DNA of 30,242 bases from CBCPNA01 sp965120415 (GTDB lineage: Bacteria; Bacillota; Clostridia; Lachnospirales; CAG-274), in NCBI GenBank assembly GCA_965120415.1, contig CBCPNA010000030.1, positions 1 through 30,242 on the forward strand, in the 5' to 3' direction. The notes beneath the pieces are model-generated. The model was not told where the DNA came from and ran no database searches. It saw only the letters and a program-made list of their open reading frames with translations. A program made the position numbers and the translations under genes. This document shows positions 30,212 through 30,242 of the stretch, piece after piece. How positions within the stretch are numbered: the first letter of the stretch is position 1; each line of letters starts with the position of its first letter.

Positions 30212-30242
30212 ACCCCTAGATAAACTAGGGGTAATTTTTATT
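30212..30242 (+). terminator. Intrinsic terminator after the spoVB-like gene
   Basis: ACCCCTAG / CTAGGGGT (8 bp, perfect) with an ATAAA loop, followed by AATTTTTATT at the window's end. Confidence 0.9.

Overview
The window comes from a very AT-rich, endospore-forming anaerobic Firmicute, most likely a member of the Clostridia. The evidence is spoIIGA-sigE, a SpoVB-type flippase, a DnaD-DnaI helicase-loader pair, AdhE plus pyruvate formate-lyase (PFL) fermentation genes, strong GGAGG ribosome sites and TTGACA/TATAAT promoters. A genus cannot be named from sequence alone.

Layout. 1-860: HU and RqcP on the + strand. 935-2537: spoIIGA-sigE on the - strand. 2831-11232: an eight-gene nucleoside uptake and salvage operon on the - strand, in transcription order deoB, cdd, ABC ATPase, two permeases, pdp, deoC and the BmpA-type binding lipoprotein. 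11519-14040: tmcAL (+) convergent with a MATE exporter (-), their stop codons sharing one TTAA. 14117-17284 (- strand): a small membrane protein, a PrsW-type protease and the DnaI/DnaD helicase-loading genes. 17444-20580 (+): a 60-aa hydrophobic protein and adhE, whose promoter has a near-consensus Rex operator. 20625-22650: an accessory island with a DUF3644 protein that has an RxxxxH motif, a secreted 151-aa protein, and a decayed second copy of the ligA 3' end. 22662-24596: ligA (-). 24816-28208 (-): the PFL cluster. 28685-30205 (+): a SpoVB-like flippase.

The most notable part is the PFL cluster. The large subunit (677 aa) has the Cys-Cys active site but stops before the glycyl-radical domain. 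That domain is a separate 81-aa gene with its own strong ribosome site; 677+81=758 aa, about one full-length PFL. Between them lies a 70-aa ORF that resembles the first half of the glycyl-radical domain but lacks the RVSGY radical loop. The activase gene pflA follows the radical-domain gene after only 2 nt. This looks like a genuinely split PFL with an extra radical-less paralogue, not a frameshift.

The salvage operon imports nucleosides (lipoprotein, ATPase, permeases), deaminates cytidine (Cdd), cleaves pyrimidine nucleosides (Pdp), and converts deoxyribose phosphate to acetaldehyde and glyceraldehyde-3-phosphate (DeoB, DeoC). The acetaldehyde can feed AdhE, so the salvage and fermentation genes are metabolically linked.
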